A stretch of 64,000 nt of DNA from Bacillaceae bacterium IKA-2. Its GTDB lineage: Bacteria; Bacillota; Bacilli; Bacillales; Anaerobacillaceae. The stretch lies in NCBI GenBank assembly GCA_031761875.1, contig CP134492.1, positions 2,666,001 through 2,730,000 on the forward strand. Direction: 5' to 3'. The position numbers were made by a program, and so were the translations under genes. Shown piece by piece: positions 56,910 to 64,000 of this stretch; the stretch's first letter is position 1; the number at the start of each line of letters is the position of its first letter. The notes under the pieces were generated by a model. It saw nothing but the letters and a program-made list of their open reading frames with translations, searched no databases and was not told where the DNA came from.

Positions 56910-57440
56910 TTATTTATGAAATTTTAATAATAATTCCACTTCCCCATCACCAATACTTAGTCTTTTTGCAATTACTTTTGCTGAATAACCTTGTTTAGCG
57001 AGTGATAAGATTTGTGCGGTTGATGATTGTTCAACAATATCTTCAGTTCCTTCAACAATAGGCGGGATAAATGAATCCTGATCGGTTTGGGTTTGGTAAT
57101 TTCTTTTTGGAGAAGGCTTCAATAGACCTGATTGTTCAATCTTCATCTCTGCCTCATTCGTTTGACCCCGAGTTTTTTCATATGTTTTAACCGTCTCGAT
57201 TTTGACTCGTTCTTGTGTTTTTCGTTTCTGGACAAGTTTATTAATTAGTTTTTCATTTTCTTCTTTCATTTCAATTGTATAAGCTACTAATAAATCTTCA
57301 ATCTCTTGTTTTAACTTTTCTTGCTCTTGGACATTAGAATGCTGCGAAGGCTTGATAATATTTGTTTTTTGAACTAAAACGACAATAATAAACAAAGTTA
57401 TCAGATGTAGTAAAAAACTAATTGCTAGAAAATAAGCCAT
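56910..57440 (-). CDS. swrB: SwrB-like protein, DUF6115 domain
   Basis: A 176-residue protein with an N-terminal membrane helix (residues 3-24), a charged coiled-coil middle (about 40-90) and a C-terminal helix-turn-helix-like segment (AKQGYSAKVIAKRLSIGDGEVELLLKF). This is the layout of SwrB (YlxL), which supports flagellar basal-body maturation in B. subtilis. It lies between sigD/fapA and rpsB, where swrB belongs. Sequence similarity away from the C-terminal segment is low, so the symbol rests partly on position. Confidence 0.72.
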   Translation of the reverse strand: MAYFLAISFLLHLITLFIIVVLVQKTNIIKPSQHSNVQEQEKLKQEIEDLLVAYTIEMKEENEKLINKLVQKRKTQERVKIETVKTYEKTRGQTNEAEMKIEQSGLLKPSPKRNYQTQTDQDSFIPPIVEGTEDIVEQSSTAQILSLAKQGYSAKVIAKRLSIGDGEVELLLKFHK

Positions 57441-57532
57441 ATTTCCCCCCTAGAAAACTAAAGGAATTGACCATTGTTTACGGACAATTCCAAGTTAAAA
57501 ATTTATTATTATCATAAACACATCTCTTCATC

Positions 57533-57853
57533 CTAACCTGAGAAATCAACGAAATTACCTTTAAATGGATGTTTAGCGTTCTCACTTTCCTGCCGTTCAT
57601 GCTTCTGTTGCTTGTTCTGTTTGTCTTGTTTGGAGTTACCACCACTACTGCTTTCATCATCATTATTTAGACGTTTTTTCTCGGTTTCATTGGTTCCTAA
57701 TACTTGTTTTCGACTTTTTTCATCTTCTTTATTTTGTTCCATTCCAATATGATCTTGAACTACTTGACCTCTTTGCTGCAGCTGGTCTTGAATTTTCCCG
57801 GCAATTGGGGTACGGGGTATTGCGACTTGCATTTCAATAGCTTTTAAACTCAT
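57533..57853 (-). CDS. Conserved hypothetical in the che operon
   Basis: A 106-residue hydrophilic protein: the ordered N-terminus (MSLKAIEMQVAIPRTPIAG) is followed by a low-complexity tail rich in Gln, Lys, Asp, Ser and Asn. It has no membrane segment or catalytic motif. It lies between fapA and swrB. I do not know its function; a flagellar or sporulation-neutral structural role would be a guess. Confidence 0.72.
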   Translation of the reverse strand: MSLKAIEMQVAIPRTPIAGKIQDQLQQRGQVVQDHIGMEQNKEDEKSRKQVLGTNETEKKRLNNDDESSSGGNSKQDKQNKQQKHERQESENAKHPFKGNFVDFSG

Positions 57854-57897
57854 GAAATCCCCTCCACTTTAGATGCCTATCACATTACGAACTAGTT

Positions 57898-59277
57898 TTA
57901 TAAAGGCCCAATAATAATTTCTTTATTTTCAAGGAAAATTTTTACATTGTGATGAGCGCTAATGATTTTTCGGCGATACTTCCCAAAATGAACATCTACA
58001 TTTGAATATATTTGTTTTTCGACAGTTAGTGTCGAGTTATCAAATTCAGAATAAATATCTTTAAAATCTTCTAATTTTTCTTTCGCTTCTTCCATTGTTT
58101 CAGTCGTAATACTGAGGGTATTACGAACTCTCAATTTCATGATTTTCTCTTTGGTCGTTAACGTATTATTTTTTTCTTTTTCATCTAAAAAATTAAATAA
58201 AACTGTTAACTTTTTTAACTCATCCTCAGCTTTCTTTAAATTATCACAATAATTTTTTTCTTTTTTCATTATATCTTGATGCACACCTAAAAAGAGTGCC
58301 GTTTTTGTAAAATGAGAATTACCTACATCTTTTACAAAAATATCTTTCCCGGCTGAAATATCACCACCTACAATATTTCCTTTTCCTTTATGACAATATA
58401 CACTTCCACCGGCTTGAATTTTACTCTGTAAAATGGATTGAGTAACATTCACATCACCCTCCACTTCAACAATTCCTTGATTAATAAAAGCAGTATGCAG
58501 ATCTCCTTTTGCTTTAATTAATCCTTTGCCTTGCCCAACAATCCCAGCGGATACAAAAATAGAGCCTTCTGAAATAAGGACAGCACTTTCCACAGTCCCG
58601 TGTATTTTTATATCCCCTTTTGATTTAATTTCAAAACCTGCTGGAACATTACCACGAATATTAACTGTTCCTACGAAAGATATATTACCTACTTTTAAAT
58701 CTAAGTCTCCATTAACATCAAAGGTAGGATATACATGAATTACCTTTGATTCTACAGAGATTTGTCCATCTACTGTTGCATACAATTTTAAGTTCTCTGC
58801 TTCGACACGAGTATTTTTCCCCGCCCGAAGTCGAAAATCCTTACCCGGTTTTTGGGCTAATTCTTCCCCCATAATATTCATTCCAGTTTTACCACTGGTG
58901 ACTGGAATCTTTTTACCTATTAGTTGGCCACATGTTACGGAAGGTATATTAATTACTTGCTTTAAATCAACTTTGCGTAAATCTTCTTTGTTTTCTATTT
59001 CCTCTATTTCAGGAAAAATCGGCTTTAAGACAGCATGGTCACCATTTATAGGCTGAATCCCTTCAGCAATTACTTGAGGCAATAATTTTTCGTCTGTGAG
59101 TATTTTTGTCAATAGCTCTTCCTTGATTCCAAAAACAATACCATGTTCACCAATAAAAGATTTGATATCTTCTACTGTAATGGTAGTCTCATCATCAAAG
59201 TGTTTTTTAGCCGTCATTGTTGCTTTCATTTTACCTTTATCTACATGTATTTCTAAAAAATCGTCAAGTGCAATCAT
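57898..59277 (-). CDS. fapA: FapA, DUF342 polymer-like protein
   Basis: A 459-residue FapA/DUF342 protein. The N-terminal part is followed by a right-handed beta-helix built of repeated VNIRGNVP, KGDIKIHGTVE and EGDVNVTQS-type coils (about 170-325), then a coiled coil (about 330-395). Family members bind membranes or are called flagellar assembly protein A; the exact role is unsettled. The in-frame ATG 59277 lies nine bases after GGAGG. It is co-directional with sigD, between it and swrB; B. subtilis lacks it at this place by my recollection. Confidence 0.85.
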   Translation of the reverse strand: MIALDDFLEIHVDKGKMKATMTAKKHFDDETTITVEDIKSFIGEHGIVFGIKEELLTKILTDEKLLPQVIAEGIQPINGDHAVLKPIFPEIEEIENKEDLRKVDLKQVINIPSVTCGQLIGKKIPVTSGKTGMNIMGEELAQKPGKDFRLRAGKNTRVEAENLKLYATVDGQISVESKVIHVYPTFDVNGDLDLKVGNISFVGTVNIRGNVPAGFEIKSKGDIKIHGTVESAVLISEGSIFVSAGIVGQGKGLIKAKGDLHTAFINQGIVEVEGDVNVTQSILQSKIQAGGSVYCHKGKGNIVGGDISAGKDIFVKDVGNSHFTKTALFLGVHQDIMKKEKNYCDNLKKAEDELKKLTVLFNFLDEKEKNNTLTTKEKIMKLRVRNTLSITTETMEEAKEKLEDFKDIYSEFDNSTLTVEKQIYSNVDVHFGKYRRKIISAHHNVKIFLENKEIIIGPL

Positions 59278-59337
59278 TTCATCAAACCTCCTCACCCAGA
59301 ACGAACACGTTATCAGAAACTAAAACTAGTAATAAAA

Positions 59338-60099
59338 TTATTTACCTTTTGTCAGTACTTGTTTAAGTCGAAAAAGGGCTTTTGAATGAATTTGCGATAT
59401 TCTTGATGTCGAAAGTCCCAATACTTGACCGATTTCAGTTAATGTTAGCTCATCAAAGTAAAATAAACTGATTACAAGCTGTTCTTTGTCATTTAGATCT
59501 TCAATCACATGCACCAATTCTTCTCGAGTACTTTTTTTTACCATTTGATCTTCAGGTGTTGCTATATTTTTGTCCATTAGCGTATTTTTATAAGTTTCTT
59601 CTCGCTTTGAATCATTGGTTTCTTCATCTATAGATAACAAATTTGCAACAAAGCTCTCACTCATTACTTGGAGAACCTCATCTTCTGAAAGCTCTAATTC
59701 ATCGGCAACCTCTTTTGCAGTTACATAACGACCATATTTTTGTTCGAGTTTTTCAGTAGTCGATTCAACTTTTTTTGACCGTTCCCTTAAAGAGCGCGGT
59801 AGCCAATCTTCCTGCCGCAATCCATCGATGATTGAACCACGAATTCGAAACGAGGCATATGTATCAAATTTCAAATCTCTTGTATAATCAAATTTTTCAA
59901 TGGCGTCATATAATCCCATTAAGGCGTGGCTTTTTAGGTCTTCTTTACTTACATTACGAGGCAAACCGACTGATATTCTTTGAACATGATAATCTACAAG
60001 TGGAAAGTACATTCTAATGAGTTCATCACAAGCATCATCATCTCGATTTTCAACCCATTTTTTCCATAAATGACGATCTTTTTCTCGGATTTGAGGCAT
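59338..60099 (-). CDS. sigD: RNA polymerase sigma-D (FliA family)
   Basis: A 253-residue sigma-28 factor for flagellin, motility and autolysin genes. Region 2 (KFDTYASFRIRGSIIDGLRQEDWLPRSLR) and region 4 (LTLTEIGQVLGLSTSRISQIHSKALFRLKQVL) are intact. It follows cheD by about 85 bp near the end of the fla/che operon. Confidence 0.97.
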   Translation of the reverse strand: MPQIREKDRHLWKKWVENRDDDACDELIRMYFPLVDYHVQRISVGLPRNVSKEDLKSHALMGLYDAIEKFDYTRDLKFDTYASFRIRGSIIDGLRQEDWLPRSLRERSKKVESTTEKLEQKYGRYVTAKEVADELELSEDEVLQVMSESFVANLLSIDEETNDSKREETYKNTLMDKNIATPEDQMVKKSTREELVHVIEDLNDKEQLVISLFYFDELTLTEIGQVLGLSTSRISQIHSKALFRLKQVLTKGK

Positions 60100-60185
60100 T
60101 ATTCCCCCCCTTAATCAATTATAAGACCTATAACACATTGACTTGCCACTATACTTATTATTATTAAGCTACGATCCAATAAACA

Positions 60186-60677
60186 TTAAATTTCTGAAAC
60201 TCCATGACTAACAGTGCGTATCAAAAGTTTACTAGTTATTGGGTCAAATTCGATTGTCCTTCCACTTGTACCACCAACATCTTCAGCTAAAACTCGGATT
60301 CTTAATTCTTTCAGCTTTTCTCTTACAGCCTCTACATTTCGTGGGCCTATTCTCATCATATCACTCGATGATGAGAACTTAAACATCTGTGCGCCCCCTG
60401 CTAGCTTTGCTTTAAAATATGTAGGCTTTGCGCCCAACCTTTTTAGCTGCACTATCAATAGATCTAAAGCTGTATCTGCATACTTGGCTTTATTCATTGT
60501 TTCAGCTTTTCCTAGTGATGAATTAGGTAACATTACATGAGCCATACCACAAATTTTTGTTGTTTCATCATATATGACAACACCAACACAAGAACCTAGG
60601 CCTGATGTACGAATTTTTTGGGGTGATTTTGCCACATTTAAATCGGCCATGCCAACTTTAACGATCTCATTCATCAA
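60186..60677 (-). CDS. cheD: Chemoreceptor glutamine deamidase CheD
   Basis: A 163-residue CheD that deamidates receptor glutamines and stimulates CheC. The catalytic Cys is in TSGLGSCVGVVIYD (about residue 30) and the His in CGMAHVMLP (about 47). AKLAGGAQMF is typical. It overlaps cheC by 11 bp. Confidence 0.96.
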   Translation of the reverse strand: MMNEIVKVGMADLNVAKSPQKIRTSGLGSCVGVVIYDETTKICGMAHVMLPNSSLGKAETMNKAKYADTALDLLIVQLKRLGAKPTYFKAKLAGGAQMFKFSSSSDMMRIGPRNVEAVREKLKELRIRVLAEDVGGTSGRTIEFDPITSKLLIRTVSHGVSEI

Positions 60678-61308
60678 TAGATACTCCTAATGCATGAAAT
60701 ATTTTTTCATAGGAACCTGGATCAGGTAGCAAAAAGAAATGTCCAGTTGTTCTATGTGAATTTTCGTCTACCTTTTCTAAAATCTCTGTTTCAATTACAA
60801 TAGCACAATCGCCAACTCGAGAAAGTTCCAATAATCCATAACTTAAAATTGCTATCGCCATATCAACACTTAACGCCGGAACAGATGGATGCATGTTTAG
60901 TTTTGTGAAATCTGAAAATGCTGATAGATAAGAACCTGCTAAAATATTTCCAACTTCGTGTAGAGCTGATATTCCTAACTCTGAACAAGGGGGCACCTCT
61001 AAATCAAAATCTTCTTCACCCGTTAAAGTTTGGATGAGGATAGAAGCTTCCTCCACTGGTAGCATAAAAAACATGTTTCCAGGGGCGTCCCCTTCGATTC
61101 GCAAATAGATAGCAGCAACAACATTTTCTGAGCCCCCAACTAACTCTGTAATCTCTTCAAATGAAACTACTCGAACAGCAGGGACCTTCATATCGATTGT
61201 TTTATTTAATAGCCTTGATAAGGCTGTCGCTGCATGACCAGCACCGATATTGCCAACTTCTTTCAAAACATCTAAATGGTAGGGTTGGATATGATTAATA
61301 AAACTCAT
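60667..61308 (-). CDS. cheC: CheY-P phosphatase CheC
   Basis: A 213-residue CheC with two pseudo-symmetric active-site motifs: LKEVGNIGAGHAATALS (about 15) and LHEVGNILAGSYLSAFS (about 120), each with the Glu-x2-Asn pair. It removes phosphate from CheY and binds CheD for adaptation. Its start overlaps the end of cheW by 1 bp. Confidence 0.96.
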   Translation of the reverse strand: MSFINHIQPYHLDVLKEVGNIGAGHAATALSRLLNKTIDMKVPAVRVVSFEEITELVGGSENVVAAIYLRIEGDAPGNMFFMLPVEEASILIQTLTGEEDFDLEVPPCSELGISALHEVGNILAGSYLSAFSDFTKLNMHPSVPALSVDMAIAILSYGLLELSRVGDCAIVIETEILEKVDENSHRTTGHFFLLPDPGSYEKIFHALGVSIDE

Positions 61309-61787
61309 TATCCATTAGCCTTAAAGAATTTGGTTTCTTTCAATTCAGTTGAATTTAATACTTTATCTAAGTTTAATAATATTAATAGTCGTTTATCCAT
61401 TTTCGCTACTCCGCGAAGATAATCTACTTCAACACCACCGACAACTTCTGGTGGGGGTTCAACGACATTATTGGGTATGTCGACAACATCATTGGCTGCA
61501 TCAACAATCAAACCCACTTCCAGATTACCAGCAGCAACAATAATGATCCTAGTGCTATCAGTTGTCTCAATTTCTTCAATCCCGAATCTCTTTCTTAATT
61601 CAATGATCGGAGTAACAACACCTCTTAAATTGATAACACCTTTTACAAAGTCAAGTGTTCTAGGTACTCTTGTAATATGCTGCATTCGTTCAATAGAACG
61701 AACCTGGTCAACTTCAACACCGTATTCCTCGTCTTTTAGCTGAAAAACAATCACTTTTACTTCCTTCACTAAGTTCCCGTCACTCAT
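61308..61787 (-). CDS. cheW: Chemotaxis coupling protein CheW
   Basis: A 159-residue CheW that links receptors to CheA. VFQLKDEEYGVEVDQVRSIERMQHITRVPRTLDFVKGVINLRGVVTPIIELR is the classic SH3-like CheW domain (about residues 10-65). It lies 51 bp after cheA. Confidence 0.97.
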   Translation of the reverse strand: MSDGNLVKEVKVIVFQLKDEEYGVEVDQVRSIERMQHITRVPRTLDFVKGVINLRGVVTPIIELRKRFGIEEIETTDSTRIIIVAAGNLEVGLIVDAANDVVDIPNNVVEPPPEVVGGVEVDYLRGVAKMDKRLLILLNLDKVLNSTELKETKFFKANG

Positions 61788-61838
61788 TTTGTCCCCTCCT
61801 CTAAGCGTTGATTTACGTTTTTATGCACATCTAGTTTT

Positions 61839-63902
61839 TTATTTAATTAGCGCATTACAATCAACAATTAAAGCAACTTGACCGTCCCCTAAAATTGTTG
61901 CACCGGAAATTGCAAAGACGTTTGTTAAATAGTTTCCTAGGGACTTTAGGACAATTTCTTGTTGACCAATAAAGGAGTCTACTACTAACCCTGCCATTTT
62001 TTCACCTTTACGAATAACAATAATGGAGTGGTATGAGTCTTGTTTCAGTGTTTTTGGTACATCAAAAAAGTCAGTTAAGTTAATAAGCGGTATAATATTT
62101 CCTCTGAAATCAATTACTTTTTGATTATGTGCAGCTAAGATGTCTTTATCTTTTACAATAGCTGTTTCAATAATTGTTGAAAGTGGAATTGCATATTTCT
62201 CCTTTTGTACTTCAACAAGCATGACAGAAATTATCGACAATGTTAACGGCAATTGAATTGAGAATGTCGTTCCTTCTCCCAAAACTGAATCAACCGCAAC
62301 ATGACCACCAAGCGATTCAATTTTATTTTTAACTACATCTAAACCTACTCCACGCCCAGAGACATCTGAAATTACATCCACTGTACTAAACCCTGAGGAG
62401 AACAACAATTCATATACTTGCTTATCTGTTAAATTATGTCCGTTTTCTTCTGAAACGACACCAGACTCAATCGCTTTTTTCAGTACCTTATCTCGATTTA
62501 TTCCTGCACCATCATCCGAAACCTCAATGAACACGTGGTTCCCACTATGATAAGCCTTCAATGTAATCTTACCTTCATCACTTTTTTCAGCATTTTGCCG
62601 CTGCTCTGGTTTTTCTACACCGTGGTCAATGGAATTTCTTAGTAAGTGAACAAGAGGGTCTCCAATTTCATCAATAACTGTACGATCTAGTTCAGTTTCT
62701 GCACCGATAATTTCTAAGTTTACCTTCTTATTCAAATCTTTAGCTAAGGCTCGAATCATCCTTGGAAAACGATTGAAAACTTGTTCCACGGGTACCATTC
62801 TCATATTTAAGATAATACTTTGGAGGTCACCAGAGATTCTTGACATATGTTCGACTGTTTCGGTTAGTTCTGAGCTTTTTAAATCACTAGCTATTTGCTC
62901 TAATCTACCTCGATCAATAACTAATTCTTCAAATAAATTCATTAAAATATCGAGTCTTTCAATATTTACACGAATTGTTTTGCTTCCAGGACTATGTACT
63001 TTTTCCTTATTCGAAGTTGTTTCAACTGAATTGTTTTGTTTTTGTCTTTTTGTGGGCGCTTGTTGAGCTGTTTCTTTTTTAGTTTCCTCTATATGTACCT
63101 CGCTGTCGATTGTTTTTCGTTTGTAGGATTCTAAGTCTAACGTTATAACTGCTACTTTCTCAACCTCAGAAACTTTTAAAATACGATTACGAACATCATC
63201 ATTTGTCTCTTTTGTAATAAGTGTAACCGTAAATTCAAGATCAAAATTTTCTTCTTCTAATGCATCCACAGTTGGTGTCGATTTGATAACTTCACCGATT
63301 TGCTCTAACACTTGAAAAATCATATAAACACGAGCAGCTTTTAAAATACAATCTTCTCGTAATGAAATTTTTATTTGATTAGCATTAAATCCTTGTTCAG
63401 TTGCTTGGGATAAAACTGTCACTTCAAAATCATCATATAATTCCAAACTAGCGGGTATGCCACTAATGATAGACTCTTGAGTCGAAGCCACCTCTGTTTG
63501 ATTCATATGAACACCCACAGATTCCCCTTTTTCAATTTTTTCAAATTTCGCTACTGTTTTCGTAACATCACGCTTACCGTCACCACCGCTTGCAATCGAC
63601 ATTACCATTGCTTCTAGATCGTCAACTGATTCAAAAACTACATCTAAAATTTCCGTTGAGACGAAAATTTTATGATTCCTTATTCCATCAAGAACATTTT
63701 CCATGATATGTGTTAAGCTAGCTAAATCTTCATAACCCATCGTTGCAGCCATACCTTTTAGCGTATGGGCAGAACGGAAAATTTCATTTACAATTGCCAC
63801 ATTTTCAGGTTCATTTTCTAACTTTAAAAGATTATCATTCACAGCTTGTAAATGCTCTTTACTTTCATCAATAAACATATCTAAGTACTGACTTTTATCC
63901 AT
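61839..63902 (-). CDS. cheA: Chemotaxis histidine kinase CheA
   Basis: A 687-residue CheA. The P1 domain holds the phosphorylated His46 in SAHTLKGMAATMG. The P2 CheY/CheB-docking region follows (about 150-250), then the P3 dimerisation helices, the P4 kinase with HLLRNSIDHG, VSDDGAGINRD and GRGVGLDVVKNKIE, and a P5 CheW-like end. TAGGAGGT precedes the ATG. Confidence 0.97.
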   Translation of the reverse strand: MDKSQYLDMFIDESKEHLQAVNDNLLKLENEPENVAIVNEIFRSAHTLKGMAATMGYEDLASLTHIMENVLDGIRNHKIFVSTEILDVVFESVDDLEAMVMSIASGGDGKRDVTKTVAKFEKIEKGESVGVHMNQTEVASTQESIISGIPASLELYDDFEVTVLSQATEQGFNANQIKISLREDCILKAARVYMIFQVLEQIGEVIKSTPTVDALEEENFDLEFTVTLITKETNDDVRNRILKVSEVEKVAVITLDLESYKRKTIDSEVHIEETKKETAQQAPTKRQKQNNSVETTSNKEKVHSPGSKTIRVNIERLDILMNLFEELVIDRGRLEQIASDLKSSELTETVEHMSRISGDLQSIILNMRMVPVEQVFNRFPRMIRALAKDLNKKVNLEIIGAETELDRTVIDEIGDPLVHLLRNSIDHGVEKPEQRQNAEKSDEGKITLKAYHSGNHVFIEVSDDGAGINRDKVLKKAIESGVVSEENGHNLTDKQVYELLFSSGFSTVDVISDVSGRGVGLDVVKNKIESLGGHVAVDSVLGEGTTFSIQLPLTLSIISVMLVEVQKEKYAIPLSTIIETAIVKDKDILAAHNQKVIDFRGNIIPLINLTDFFDVPKTLKQDSYHSIIVIRKGEKMAGLVVDSFIGQQEIVLKSLGNYLTNVFAISGATILGDGQVALIVDCNALIK

Positions 63903-63917
63903 GATTTAGACCTCCTA

Positions 63918-64000
63918 TCAACAATATCTTTCAATGGCCGAGGCAATTTCATCCAAATGAACTACTTCATCTACTTTGTTCGTTTTTATTGCTGCACGGG
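63918..64000 (-). CDS. cheB: CheB methylesterase, 3' end only
   Basis: Only the last 27 codons are present, ending KTNKVDEVVHLDEIASAIERYC with TGA at 63918. The call rests on position directly upstream of cheA and a CheB-like end; the catalytic domain is outside the window. Confidence 0.75.
   Translation of the reverse strand, partial: RAAIKTNKVDEVVHLDEIASAIERYC

Noticed and set aside
57478-57663. A 61-codon frame overlapping the che-operon hypothetical
   Set aside because: Its composition is that of a shifted frame of the low-complexity gene 57533..57853, and it has no ribosome-binding site.

Overview
The window is chromosomal DNA of a low-GC, endospore-forming member of the Bacillaceae. 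Gene content and order match the Bacillus core chromosome seen in reverse, and every convincing gene lies on the minus strand. Descending coordinates therefore follow transcription: chemotaxis operon (cheB end, cheA, cheW, cheC, cheD, sigD), fapA and swrB; rpsB-tsf-pyrH-frr; uppS-cdsA-dxr-rseP-proS-polC; rimP-nusA-rnpM-ylxQ-infB-ylxP-rbfA-truB-ribF-rpsO-pnp; ylxY-mlpA-ymxH; the dipicolinate/lysine operon spoVFA-spoVFB-asd-dapG-dapA; rnjB-tepA-ylzJ-ftsK/spoIIIE; ymfC and ymfF-H-I-J-K-M; yajQ and the start of pgsA. The species is not identified.

The striking feature is that spoVFB (dipicolinate synthase subunit B) is cut in two. Codons 1-86 lie at 28263..28520 and the last 112 sense codons at 16933..17271, with 10,991 bp between them. 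The two junctions share the pentamer GATTG (minus strand). Precise recombination between these copies rebuilds an uninterrupted 198-codon gene reading PLD-C-MVIAPL across the joint. An intact 505-residue large serine recombinase lies just inside one end. A sigma-E-like promoter straddles that junction, and the two element ends form imperfect inverted arms centred on the shared core. This is the architecture of a sporulation-specific excisable element, like skin in sigK. I recall that an element named vfbin has been described in spoVFB of Bacillus weihenstephanensis. This copy is short, carries no recognisable phage genes, and has unusual cargo: a membrane protein with DUF2157/GDYXXLXY features, an SDR oxidoreductase, a GNAT acetyltransferase, a PurC-like SAICAR synthetase, a spore-coat transglutaminase (Tgl) that appears to lack its catalytic Glu, a Cys-rich gene pair behind two Fur boxes, and an MFS transporter.

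An apparently perfect sigma-K promoter precedes spoVFA. In the integrated state its transcript would run through spoVFA into the truncated spoVFB and then into the element, away from asd, dapG and dapA. Excision would restore DPA synthase subunit B and also rejoin the DPA/lysine precursor genes to the late mother-cell promoter.

Elsewhere the window is ordinary core genome. Points of secondary interest are a structured asd-dapG intercistronic region, leader-like regions before rpsB and rpsO, and at least three families of short dispersed repeats in intergenic gaps. No rRNA, tRNA or CRISPR array was seen.
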